Source of the DNA: Eretmocerus hayati
Lineage: Eukaryota > Arthropoda > Insecta > Hymenoptera > Aphelinidae
DNA length: 64,000 nucleotides
Direction of reading: 5' to 3'
Assembly: GCA_029851415.1 (NCBI GenBank)
Contig: CM056743.1
Span: 70,462,186-70,526,185 of the forward strand
The notes beneath the pieces were generated by a model. The model was not told the DNA's origin. It saw nothing but the letters and a program-made list of their open reading frames with translations, and searched no databases. Within the stretch, counting starts at the first letter, position 1; the number at the start of each line of letters is the position of its first letter. A program made the translations under genes and the position numbers. This document shows, one piece after another, positions 47,945 through 57,800 of the stretch.

Positions 47945-48671
47945 TACCTGACGGGTGTTCATTATTGTTGATAGAACTGGAAACTAGCATAGAGTCGTCA
48001 TCCGCATCGTCGTCGTCGTCCTCGCTATCTTTGTCGTTGTCGTCGGTTATCTCTGGAACCCGAGATGAAGATCGATCGACTACATCGTACCCCAAATGCG
48101 GTGGTTTTCATTCATGGCTCAACAGAGCTTCATAAAAATCTTGATCCGAAACGTTGGAAGATTTTCTCAAACCGTGAGGCAGAATCGAACGCATCCATTT
48201 CCTTATTTGGTAAGCTTTATGAAGCGCACACATGTTACTCTCGCTGTTGAATTTTTTCACGCCATGGTGAGAGCAACTGCACAAAGACGGATACAGCTCG
48301 TCGAGCTGTTCGAATGTTGGTCCTCTATAGCGCTCTAAATTCACGACTTTTCGTCCCATAATTGATTCCAAATACTTTGTGATTCCGGTGCCGATGACGT
48401 AAATTCGAATAGAATTCTTGGCTATTTCGCAGAGATGGCTGCGTAACTGATCCAACGTAATATCCCCGTCAAACCACTCTAAACCGTGAACACGCCAAGT
48501 ACAATAGTTGTTGGTCGACTTCATATCCTCGGGCAACTGATCAAAAGGATGGGGTGACTTCACAAGCCATCGATCCATGATTCGATTCTGGAGAGACATC
48601 ACAGCAATTTCCTTGGGGAAAAATTGCCTCTCGCGATCGCGAAAACCTTGAATACTGATGGCGAAATCCAT
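47931..48671 (-). CDS. RNase H / 3'-5' exonuclease-like protein with acidic tail, one in-frame TGA
   Basis: Start chosen at ATG 48671 (MDFAISIQGF), 80 nt after the end of the capsid gene. The opening Asp strand, the HGLEWFDGD block, IRIYVIGTG/VVNLE strands and the final CALHKAYQIRKW helix resemble a protein seen repeatedly in arthropod genomes, with a fold that I infer to be RNase H/DEDD-like. Biochemistry unknown. The frame meets TGA at 48108-48110 and continues open for 58 codons into a strongly acidic segment (Asp run around 48000-48040), ending in TAG at 47931 just inside the protease gene. The overlap with the next gene is typical of viral packing and suggests that the acidic tail was once translated. 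Confidence 0.55.
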
Positions 48672-48750
48672 TTCGACTACGACGACGTGAACTATCAAAC
48701 TGATCTTTCGGTTCCGTTCTCTCACGTTTATACTTGTTCACCCCACCATC

Positions 48751-50088
48751 TTATGCACCATAATCCGTCACGACTTGTCTGCTCGAGTCAATTTCCAAAA
48801 CGTTATCGTACTCGGCATAAATAATACAATTGATGGTTTGTGTGAGAGCAGCGTCGAATCGTACCTCTACACGCACACTCCCTGAATGAACGAGATTCCA
48901 ATGCGAAGCGCAATGAGCTGATAGATCGGGTGTCAGGTCAAACGCAGTGATAAAGTGCCCTCTTCAATATGAGAGACGATCGATACCGATACCTTCGTTT
49001 GCAAAGTGTATCCCTGTATCTGTGAATAATGTCTGATAGGAATCAACGTATAGACGGCTATCACCAGTGAATTTTGGTTGCAACGGTTTTGAAGGAATCT
49101 GCATACCGTTCACATACAGCGAGAGATAATTTATTCCAAAATGTTGGAAATTGAACGGATTCAGTGCACGATTTCCATTAAAAGCTCTGTTGTCGACGAA
49201 ACCAATGACTATTCTCTTTGGAAGCTGACCCAATATTACATTGTCTAAGCTATCGCCGAGTATACCAGCATGCATCGTGAAAGATTTCACTTTGACTCTC
49301 GTGATCGGATATTTGGCTGTAGTTTTCGACAATGCGTTTGCGTGTGCATGTAGTACCCCCGGACTTATCTTGACCCGCCGGACTATCAAAGATGCTTCCT
49401 TTATTTGAATCGTGAACTGTCCATTATCGGACGCATCCATTAGGCAGAATGCATCTTTGCTACGAACCAATCGTACCCTCATCTCGACGCCGTTGATAAG
49501 CATACGATCATGATTAAACAAGTCGCAGTGCAAATGACCGATTAGATCAAAAGTTTGGCCACTTTGCGTGAAAAATTGCCTCCAAGCGAGACCATTATTA
49601 ACTGCTGCGCCCTCAGCGTTGGGTGCGGCATCGAAGTTATTCGGGGTATCGTCACGCCAAAGACACGAAGTAAGATGAGACTCCTCCGCAGCGGGACCGT
49701 AATTTAACAAAGATTCTAAATAAGCACGATAAGGATATGCATCATTAGGTGGTGATACAGCTTTCTGATTGAAAAATACGTCAACTTGATTGAACATGTA
49801 ATGGAGAAAATTATTAACCGGACCAACTTTACGGTTCTCCGCTTCAGTTGCAGCTACTGGCAGGATACGTGCTTTGACATGGAGCATAGTATGTGCGAGG
49901 TCCAGATAATGTTCGCTTGCGCTAGGAACGACAGAATCAATGGGAGCATCACCCTCGTCGCTCAGCGAGGAAACCGGCTTGTACTCTAAGAATGCGCTAC
50001 TCTCTATGGATGTCTGAGTGGAGGGCAGAGAAAAAATATCCAATTCGCCCGACATGCACTCATTCGAATGAGAATGTAAAAATGCCAT
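48751..50088 (-). CDS. major capsid protein (double jelly roll, hexon-like), one in-frame TGA
   Basis: The protein widely annotated in animals as F54H12.2-like and known as the Polinton/adintovirus major capsid protein. Recognised from FLHSHSNECMSGELDIF at the start, TQTSIESSAFLEY, FLHYMFNQVDVFFNQ, PYRAYLESLLNYG and PKRIVIGFVDNRAFNG. ATG at 50088, 11 nt after the condensing-protein gene ends at 50100 on the other side. The frame meets TGA at 48964-48966 (codon 375), then continues without interruption for 70 codons that carry the conserved C-terminus (FDLTPDL, HWNLV, VYAEYD-like words), ending TAA at 48751. So this is a full-length gene of about 446 codons with a single nonsense or recoded codon. 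Capsid self-assembly would need the C-terminus. Confidence 0.85.
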
Positions 50089-50099
50089 CTTGCCGTTTA

Positions 50100-50570
50100 C
50101 TAGAAAGGACGTGGTCCGAAAATATCCGATAAATCCCTCGTCTTGACGATCTTCCGTTTCTTGGATGATTTATTACTCTTCTTTGCTTTGGTGCGCGTAC
50201 TTCTCCTCTTCTTAGATTTTTTCCGTGAAGCTGCGGTGCGAACAGTTGCGCGTCCCTTTCGAGACTGACGACGCCTCTTGCCCGTGAGCGACTTATATCC
50301 AGATCCCTTCATCATGTCCACTAATTTCTCAGCCGCTTCTTTCCTGAGCTTTCTTGTCGATTGTCGCGCGCGAGTTTCGAGAGAATCCGTGAAATTTATA
50401 CCGTGATTCGCTACGTCGTCCAAAACATTGATACAAGTCCGAACTGCCTCCTTTCCCACTGCCTTAACACCGCATGCGATGTATGGTAGGATCCTCCGAG
50501 CCAATCCACCCAGCCACGCTCCGACTCCTCTTCCGCGTTGATGACTTGAACCGACAAAGTATTTTTTCAC
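50100..50570 (-). CDS. basic DNA-condensing core protein
   Basis: 156 codons. The N-terminal half has Gly-rich and amphipathic parts (RGRGVGAWLGGLARRILP, GVKAVGKEAVRTCINVLDDV). The C-terminal half is extremely Lys/Arg/Ser-rich. This pattern and position match the virion DNA-condensing (adenovirus core-protein-like) gene of adintoviruses. The frame opens after a TGA, with GTG as the only early start-like codon; an ATG lies a few bases upstream in the +1 frame, so the true start may have been lost to a one-base change or lie on another exon. Ends in TAG, 11 nt before the capsid ATG. Confidence 0.7.
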   Translation of the reverse strand: MKKYFVGSSHQRGRGVGAWLGGLARRILPYIACGVKAVGKEAVRTCINVLDDVANHGINFTDSLETRARQSTRKLRKEAAEKLVDMMKGSGYKSLTGKRRRQSRKGRATVRTAASRKKSKKRRSTRTKAKKSNKSSKKRKIVKTRDLSDIFGPRPF

Positions 50571-50633
50571 ACCTCATCCACCGATCTGATCCTCTTAGTA
50601 AGCTACGTAATGACTCATCCTCCTCTCATGTTC

Positions 50634-51443
50634 TCAGAGATTCCTTTTGAAATGAAGCGTTACAGTCAACGTACCATATTCGAATGGTATGTGTTGGCCA
50701 TGCTGATTCCTTATATCTATTGAGATGCTCTGGATTCCATGCTGTAGGAGAGGTATGTAACTTATTGGGGCAAATTGTTTCGTAATATTGCTTCCAAAGT
50801 TGAATTTTAAGCCATCTAGCGAAACGATTCGTAACAGAGCTGCCCGTGTATCACCCACTGTATAGGGTACACAAATATCGGTGTACACAAAAAGTTGATC
50901 GGGTATTGCTCTAGCCAGAGACGGTGGTCGGCATCCTGTGATTGCACGAGTATCCGAGGGAGATGTTTTTATAGTTCTCGATAGATTTCGTTCTGGATCC
51001 TCGAAACCAAATATACGAACGAGTTTTTCGCTGAAAGTTGTAAGGTGAACATCATTGCAAGAACACTTGCGGTTGAGAGCATAGAAACCCTTTTGTAATT
51101 TTGATGGTTCGAGTACGCGATGGATCTCTGGAGTTTGCGAAGCATTTATCTCAGAGGCGAGTTGATCTACACTCTCATATATGCCGTGCGCGAAGCGTCG
51201 TTCTTGCGAGGACTTGATGAAACCAAACTCATCGGTTTGACTGAATGAATAGACACTTTCAGATTCCTGGACATGCATAATTGTACATGGTATGTGAATT
51301 TCAGCGAGTCCGACTCCCCAATGTCCGGTGAGTCTCATTTCTCGAGCCAATCGCGTATTGAAAGATGTGGTGGTGTTATCGGGAAAATATTGCATACTAC
51401 TGTTACTGGGCAGTACCAAGTAGAATTCATTGAGATAATCCAT
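50634..51443 (-). CDS. penton-type minor capsid protein (single jelly roll)
   Basis: ATG at 51443 is chosen over the TTG two codons upstream. The N-terminus FYLVLPSNSSMQYFPDNTTT, the TGHWGVGLAEIHIP block and the ending IPFEYGTLTVTLHF are the hallmarks of the Polinton/adintovirus penton-like protein. 269 residues, no internal stop. It starts 8 nt after the integrase stop (51451-51453). It forms capsid vertices. Confidence 0.85.
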   Translation of the reverse strand: MDYLNEFYLVLPSNSSMQYFPDNTTTSFNTRLAREMRLTGHWGVGLAEIHIPCTIMHVQESESVYSFSQTDEFGFIKSSQERRFAHGIYESVDQLASEINASQTPEIHRVLEPSKLQKGFYALNRKCSCNDVHLTTFSEKLVRIFGFEDPERNLSRTIKTSPSDTRAITGCRPPSLARAIPDQLFVYTDICVPYTVGDTRAALLRIVSLDGLKFNFGSNITKQFAPISYIPLLQHGIQSISIDIRNQHGQHIPFEYGTLTVTLHFKRNL

Positions 51444-51450
51444 GGCCAAA

Positions 51451-52611
51451 TCAAATCGCTTCTAGATCTGATGCGGGGACCCAACTGTTGAATTTGTCGC
51501 TATAGTTGCACAACTTGACCAAGTATTGTTTTTTAGAGCCACTGCCTTTTGAACGTATGATTCGTTCCACTTTGAAAAGTTGGTCCGCGTTTAATCTATC
51601 TTTTCCTACGGGCGAGAGTTCTTCAACATAGAAGAAACCATCGATGATCTCACCGCTTAAATCTTGTAGGACGTAAGTGTACAAATTTTGGCGCAAGGAG
51701 ATCCTTTGTATTTTGAAAATCTCTTCGCTGTAATTGTTGACGTAACCGCGCTCAAACGTATTTTTTGTGCGACTGATACGAACGAGGTCTCCGACGTTAT
51801 ATTTAGAGTCTGCGTTTCCTATTCCCCTCCTCTTATTGACGGTCTGATTAGCAGCACGGTGTTCCAAATTTCAACGCGCTCTAATGGCATTGTAAATATC
51901 AATTTCGGAGGGTCTCATTCGTGTCCCTGAATGTACGGTGTGATTGTACCCATGAAGAATATTTTGTATCTCATCGACGTAACGTTTGGTATTTTTGTGA
52001 CTGAAATAGCGCCACAGACGTTCTCTTATCGTACGGTTCAATCTTTCGACACACGCACACTTGATATCGGGATTACAAGCAAATCTAAATGCGATATCAT
52101 ATTTCTTGAGAAAGTTCTGGAACGTATTTCCGGCGAATTCTTCCCCACGATCCGATTGCAGACAGGTCGGAACTCGTCCGCCTGCTCGACCGAGAATATT
52201 TTTGAAAGCTAATGTTACGTTGGAAGCGGTCTTATCGCGGAGTAATTCAACCCATGGATATTTACTCAATACGTCCACGACAACCAATAGGTAATGATAA
52301 CCGTCATTGTACTCCTGGAGTGTCGTCAATTGCAACAAGTCACATTCCCAGACATCGTCGATGTTTGTCACGTTATATCTTAATCTCGGAAATCTTCTTT
52401 TTATAGGTCGATGGAGAGTATAAGCGTCTTGATTTTTCAGCCATTCGTAGATACGCTTTCTTTCCGCAGCGTTTTCCAACGGTTTGCCCTTTCTATTGAC
52501 GCGTATTAGATTCCGTGCACCTGCGTAACCGGCCTCATGCGAAGGATCGTAGTATTGTTTACCGTAATTAGGATGAGCTCCCGCCTCTACATGTCGAGAT
52601 TCATCCATTTT
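51451..52611 (-). CDS. INT: retroviral-type integrase with chromodomain, one in-frame TGA
   Basis: ATG at 52611 overlaps the stop of the preceding gene by about 25 nt. The catalytic core shows WECDLLQL (first D), CLQSDRGEEF (second D) and CACVERLNRTIRERLWRYF (E). C-terminal to it lie an SH3-like segment (YNVGDLVRI ... GYVNNYSEEIFKI) and a chromodomain (FKVERIIRSKG...YLVKLCNYSDKFNSWVP, in two blocks). TGA at 51871-51873 splits the protein in frame between core and SH3-like segment: 246 codons before, 139 after. The chromodomain may direct insertion to certain chromatin. Without readthrough only the core would be made. Confidence 0.9.
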
Positions 52612-53435
52612 TTCATTGCTCTGCGCCTGGTAAGTGCAGGAGACGGTAGAGGCGTATCTCTTCGGATACTGGTATCGAGATCCACAGCAGCCTCTTCCCA
52701 ATGATCATATGCCTCGGTATGTCGGCGTTTGTCGAGAGATGGTTCTCGATCAGACAGTTGTGGAACTGTTCGACGTTTGGCGGTATTTGTGGGGTGAGCC
52801 AATCTTTCAGCTATTTTTATGATGTTTGCATTACCAATCAAATTCTTAGGTGTATCTACGCTTCTGACAAACTTGGCAAATTCTAACTGACCCACGGCAG
52901 CATTTCCGAGCGTCTCACTGTGCCTTCCTCTCTTAATCTCTCTTTTTCGTACAATGTCATTCACAAGATCGACAATATTCGAAGCATCGATCGTTCGATC
53001 ATCGAGTATGACCGTACCGATATCGTCCCACTTGAGACGTTCGGGTGCTTTGCTCCTCCAATGTTGTAGCAAAAGTTTGGCTCTTTTTCGATATAATATC
53101 GGTACGCTACTCAGAATCTCGTTGTCATCGAGCGGAACCGAATTCGTCTCATCTTCGGTCTGTTGATCTTGTTCACTCATTTTTTCCCTCTGTCTGACAT
53201 CATCGCAAAGCAACAGATATCGACGTAAAATTTGTAGGTAGCGTTTACATTTCTCATCGACATTGGCAAATTTTTTCGAATGCAGAATCTCAAACATTTC
53301 AGAGTCGAGTCTCGAAAGTGGATCCCCGGGAGTCTGTACCGATTCAGCGTCCTCCGAAGCGATATTTTCCTTACGCTGTTGGATTTGATTTAACATGGCC
53401 TCAGGCACAATGACCATTTTACGAGCTCTCTCCAT
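52587..53435 (-). CDS. conserved Polinton protein of unknown function (282 aa)
   Basis: Starts with ATG 53435, 2 nt after the stop of the upstream gene, and overlaps the integrase start. The N-terminus MVIVPEAMLNQI, a DSEMFEIL helix, the middle PILYRKRAKLLLQHWR and ERLKWDDIGTVILDDRTIDASNIVDLVNDI (in two blocks), and a basic C-terminus (TRRRAMKKWMNL) fit a family found next to integrase in arthropod Polintons. I cannot name its role; a structural or assembly role is likely. Intact. Confidence 0.7.
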   Translation of the reverse strand: MERARKMVIVPEAMLNQIQQRKENIASEDAESVQTPGDPLSRLDSEMFEILHSKKFANVDEKCKRYLQILRRYLLLCDDVRQREKMSEQDQQTEDETNSVPLDDNEILSSVPILYRKRAKLLLQHWRSKAPERLKWDDIGTVILDDRTIDASNIVDLVNDIVRKREIKRGRHSETLGNAAVGQLEFAKFVRSVDTPKNLIGNANIIKIAERLAHPTNTAKRRTVPQLSDREPSLDKRRHTEAYDHWEEAAVDLDTSIRRDTPLPSPALTRRRAMKKWMNLDM

Positions 53436-53437
53436 AT

Positions 53438-53812
53438 CTAGCTAAGTATTTTACTCATCAGAGCTCCTAGGATAGGATTCAGCAAATACGGCAAGAAGGA
53501 GCCGCCGTTTTGTACAATCGCACGTTTTTTCTTACGCCAATCGTCGGAGAATCGTCCTTTTCGAGCCAATCGACGCAGCACGATTTTGTGTCTACTGAGT
53601 CGTTTTTTATCCGTATCTTTGAGAGCGATAACACCGTGTAATACGTTGAGCGCACACTCACATATACATCGCACGAGAATCTTATCCGCTTCGCGCAAGA
53701 GCGCAACGCGCTGACGAGCGTCGGCATGTCGGAGAGCGTTTAAAAGTGCCACGCGTTTTTTCGTGAAATGTTTACCAGGCAAATTTGCACCAGCCGATGA
53801 CGACTCGCCCAT
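53438..53812 (-). CDS. small basic Polinton protein with hydrophobic C-terminus (124 aa)
   Basis: Starts at ATG 53812, 35 nt after the ATPase stop. A basic helical body (RHKIVLRRLARKGRFSDDW, RKKKRAIV) is followed by QNGGSFLPYLLNPILGALMSKIL, here described as two blocks, a hydrophobic amphipathic tail. The same architecture recurs in arthropod Polintons. By analogy with adenovirus protein VI it could disrupt membranes or bind hexon, but that is inference only. Intact. Confidence 0.65.
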   Translation of the reverse strand: MGESSSAGANLPGKHFTKKRVALLNALRHADARQRVALLREADKILVRCICECALNVLHGVIALKDTDKKRLSRHKIVLRRLARKGRFSDDWRKKKRAIVQNGGSFLPYLLNPILGALMSKILS

Positions 53813-53847
53813 GTTTCCGACACCATCTACATTCGCGTACTCGTTGC

Positions 53848-54578
53848 CTACGGATGGAAATTAACGTACTTCGGTACGTATGCGTAATGAACTGGATCGT
53901 CTGGAAATATATTCGTACGAAATCGGAATTCGTCTAGTGCACTTTGAGAGAGATCGAGTAGGATGTAGGAATGTGGAGTTTTCGTAGCGTCCAAGTAAGC
54001 TTCTCTCAAAAAACGCGGGTCTTCAGGACACACTTGTCGAGCCAGGTGTTGGATTTGAGCTCTGTCTCGTGGATTTTTGAATATCACGAGATATTTCGTA
54101 TTCAAACTGATATCTCTCTGTGATTCACCTTTGTGAAAGATATTCTGACTGATGTAAATAACACTAATATTCTTATGGTGCGATCCCTTAGTAAATAAAT
54201 CGAGAATCAAATCGTTCGAAGATTCGCGCATGAGATCATCCAGAATAAGTAATTTCCTCTTATGATTGTCGTTCGAGTAGTCGCCAAGTTGAGGAAGACC
54301 CTCTCGAAACTCAATCTGAAGACCTGGCGTTCCGGGCTTCAACTCTGTGCGGTAGGCATCTTGCCATTCAGCGTAGTAGAATAGGATGCGATCAAAACTG
54401 ACGTCGCAAATTTCTGGGAGATGAGTTAGAAACCGTCTCACGAACTGGGTCTTGCCGCAACCTGTAGAGTTTAGCTATCAATAAAAGAATGAGCTTGAAC
54501 GTAACGAGGACTAGTGATTGTGTCACCTGTGGGACCACAAATACAACAAGTAAATGGATGTTGCCAGCGTGTATCCAT
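53848..54578 (-). CDS. ATP: DNA-packaging ATPase, intron within the Walker A motif
   Basis: An FtsK/HerA-like packaging ATPase of the A32 type. Exon 1 54578-54527 and exon 2 54461-53848 are joined across a 65-nt GT..AG intron (ACAG|GTGACA ... CTCTACAG). Splicing creates the P-loop: the GPT of exon 1 is followed by a Gly codon split by the intron and then CGKT. Walker B is LLILDDLM, with a sensor-like ISVIYISQN further on. About 221 residues, normal for the family. Start chosen at ATG 54578 (MDTRWQHPFTCC); the frame is open for 27 further codons upstream. Without splicing the enzyme would lack its nucleotide-binding site. A five-copy 20-bp repeat precedes the gene. Confidence 0.85.
54461..54527 (-). 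other. P-loop intron of the packaging ATPase (exon edges)
   Basis: Last exon-1 base 54527 and first exon-2 base 54461 on the minus strand; the intron is 54526-54462, 65 nt, phase 1. Donor GTGACA is weak, acceptor TCTACAG is good, and the interior contains an in-frame TAG. A near-identical CTCTACAG acceptor is used by the polymerase gene at 58962. Confidence 0.75.
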
Positions 54579-54665
54579 GTCACAAACTGAGACATTATCC
54601 GCAAGTCTTTGCGAATTTATCTCCAATTTTTCACTCGCTCGATTCCCGCGGGCGGCCACGAGGAT

Positions 54666-54772
54666 GAGCGTATCCCCGCGAGAGTGAGCTTATACCCGCG
54701 AGGGTCGGCTTATACCCGCGAGTATCAACTTTTTACCCGCGAGTGTCAGCTTATACCCGCGAGTGTTATTCA
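54666..54772. promoter_or_regulatory. five-copy 20-bp GC-rich tandem repeat upstream of the ATPase
   Basis: Units of 20-21 bp of the form GCTTATACCCGCGAGTGTCA follow each other head to tail, the outer ones slightly changed. Each contains the invariant core CCCGCGAG. The array lies in the only sizeable gap (310 bp) of the early cluster, between the polymerase stop and the ATPase start, so a promoter, enhancer or replication signal is plausible. Confidence 0.6.
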
Positions 54773-54888
54773 CGCGTATACGTATACGCTCGAAAATATA
54801 ACCAAACTCACATAGTTCGACAATTAAGATGCTCTGGGAATTCATTGGGGTTCTTGGAATGAATAGAAATTGTATGATTCATATCTTT

Positions 54889-57800
54889 TTATTCAACTTG
54901 CGAGACATAGCCAAAAGGTAGAGAGAGTCCTGGGTTCACATATCGTCTCTTCATCAATACAACGCTACAGGTCTCGAATTCGTCTCTAGTGACTACAACG
55001 TGTTCGCGAGTTCGTCTTATTGCTCTAAATGACAATTGAATGGAATCATTTTCAGTATCGCTTCCTTCATCTTGGAAATATTGATCAACGAGTCGTTTTA
55101 TGCTCTCAAAATTAATAAGTTTACTATTCTGATAATTCAGCGATATTCCTTTCACTTTACAACATTGAAATACCTCTCCAGTGTCTGGAACTACTCTCTC
55201 GTAAGCGTAAAATTTCGGTCCTCTAGATACGAACGAGCGAATGTACGCATTTTTTCCGTAACACTCGAGTTCATCGGTCATCTCTCCTAAAAATGGACCA
55301 GTGTGCGGTATGTACTGGCTCTGAGTATCGCGATTAACAACAAACAAACACGAATCAGTGTCAAAATATAGGACACGCGTGTTTAACTTTTCTAGTTCTT
55401 GATAGAGTTTGATACGCGCATGAGCTGTTGTGTAAGCAGCCAAAACCACATTTGTATTAGGACTAGATTGTACAACTTCGTCTCTTAGTTCCCATCCTAC
55501 GCACAGAACATCGTCGTTGACAAACAAAAGATCGAAAACAACTTTTTCAGGGTCCAGCAATATTTTCAACAGATCCTCGCGCGTTTTAACAATCGTGGTC
55601 TGCCTCAAATTCGAGCGTTGTCCAAATTTCCCCCAAAATGAACAGAGTGCCATCTTAGCGACTGCGCGCAAGCCCGGATTCTTTTCGATCTTATCCCTGT
55701 CGAGTTTTATACCTTCATGCTTCTCATATTCCTCTAAGTATCTGGTCTTACTCTCCTCATCGATGCAGTGAGGCGGAAAGCCACTTGCCTGTTGTTTCAA
55801 TTTCAAAAAACCGTTCACGTACGGCGAAAACAGACCTCCCTCGCCCGTTTTCGGATCGTACTGAGTCATTTTGTACTGCCAAATGATCAAAATTTTGACA
55901 ATTCGATACCCGAGTTTTACAGCGTATCTCAATTCGTCGGCGATCCAAGTCCACTCGAGCGTACGCTGACTTTCTCGCTCGTGACTGCAATCGTCTTGTC
56001 GTCTTTCTTCGGCGCACGATCGGCATAAGACGAACAAAAGTCGTCCGTGCATTTTGATCGGTAGGAGTGGTAGAAAAAGATTACGCGGTGGCAAAACTCT
56101 GAATTTTACGAGTCCCTCGACGCGTGATAGATCATTGATATCGGGTCCTGTGATCTCTTCGCATTGCGATCCTACATATATCCTAATGGGATGGCCCACA
56201 GGATACGGTGCCGACTTATTAACAGATGGATAGAGTGATGTAAAATCCAAATAAACAACTATTTCATTACCTTTGACATCGTACCTCGTGACTATATTTT
56301 CCGTGCTTCCACCCAAAAATGACTCTCTTGGATCCAAAATGATCTTACTTGCTAGCGGATGTTTGGTTACGTACTCGCGTATTTCGGCACTATTTTCCCT
56401 TAAATCATCAAACTCACACTCCCACATTTCGCATACCTCGTATCCCAGAGACAACATCTTTCTAATCTTCGCTTGAGTACTTTCGAGAGCTTCGTTAAAG
56501 GAGCGGCCAAACACCCTCTTCTTAAAACGATCCCCGTCGAAACACGAGGGACATCCGTGGATGAAGCAGCCCTGGAACTCAAAAACCATACCTTTTCCGG
56601 AATTCATGCTCTCGAGGTACCCATCCACCAAGAATCCTTCTGCTAATCTGAATTCGCGTCCCCGCCCAGCATGGATGATCTCTCTTTTTAGTTCCCTTTC
56701 GCACAGTAGGAGCCATTCTATTGACTTTTGCGAGTGTTTGTCTGCTCGTCTGTAGCCTCCAGGTGGTATAATACCAATAGTGTTGGGTTTGAGGAAATTC
56801 TTTCGATAGACGTGAGAGCATGTAGAGGCTATAGTGGGTGCAACAACAAACGGATCGGTGTTACCCACCTCGAGGAAAATTTTTCGAAATTTCAGGCAAG
56901 CTCGTCTCAAGATTTGAACATCCATTCGACAATAGTCCTCCATCTCTTTCTCCAAATCAAAAATATAATCAGGTTCGTGAGAATTATACCATTCATAGAA
57001 TGCACTACGTTCGGACTCCGACATCATATCAGGTGAGTAAAAATTGGCTGCTGGCAGTTCCCTACGATAATCTCTATTTTCGAAGGTATTGAAGAGATGC
57101 GGGAAGTATCCTTTCTTGTTACCTTCGGGCAAACCAAATGTTTTGGGTAATTGTTTCAACGGTTGATTGAAAAAATTGAGACTGTCGAGGAATATAGCGT
57201 TGCCCAACATCATACTAATAATTCCTTGACCCCTCAAAATTATCTCCGGCAGGTCTAGAGGCGAATTTTCCGCTAGTTCTCTGAGTAAAAATTGACCGTC
57301 AAAATTTGAAGCATTGTGGGCCAGGAATATTATTTCATGAAATGCTGACTTGATATGTTCGCGTTTGCCCAAATCGATCAACTGCTTTACAGGATTGTCC
57401 CAGAAAGCGTAATAACGTTGGCCACAAGTGTGGCAAAATTCATTAACGTCGTCGTTTTCCAAGCAATCCGTGCATGCTTGTTCAACGTAACATACAACGA
57501 TATGTTCGTTCTCATTGCCATGTTCTCGGTACAGTGAATCCTGTCTCGTTTCAAAATCGTAGAAAATATAAAGGTATTTTCTTGGTATCACGAATGCGGG
57601 GGTCTCTATAGGCTGCATGTAGCGAAATTCATTGAATGAATGTTTCACCTTACAATTCTGACAGAATCGAATTCCACATCTGTGTTTCTCTTTTCCCCTA
57701 TTTACAAAAGTCAGACAAATCTTACAAATTTTCAAAACATCGCATAATTTCTTATTATTCTTTTTGTAGCTGCCATCTTTCTTATGATTATTGTAGCAAA

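Noticed and set aside
47912..51873. Selenocysteine insertion at the in-frame TGAs
   Set aside because: The residues expected at the four sites are not Cys/Sec positions and four unrelated structural proteins are involved; no SECIS-like element was evident by eye.
47912..51873. A genetic code in which UGA is always a sense codon
   Set aside because: Penton and integrase end in TGA at the normal family C-terminus, so UGA still terminates.
54666..54772. Possible CRISPR-like array
   Set aside because: Units are contiguous 20-bp repeats with no spacers, in a eukaryotic viral-type element.
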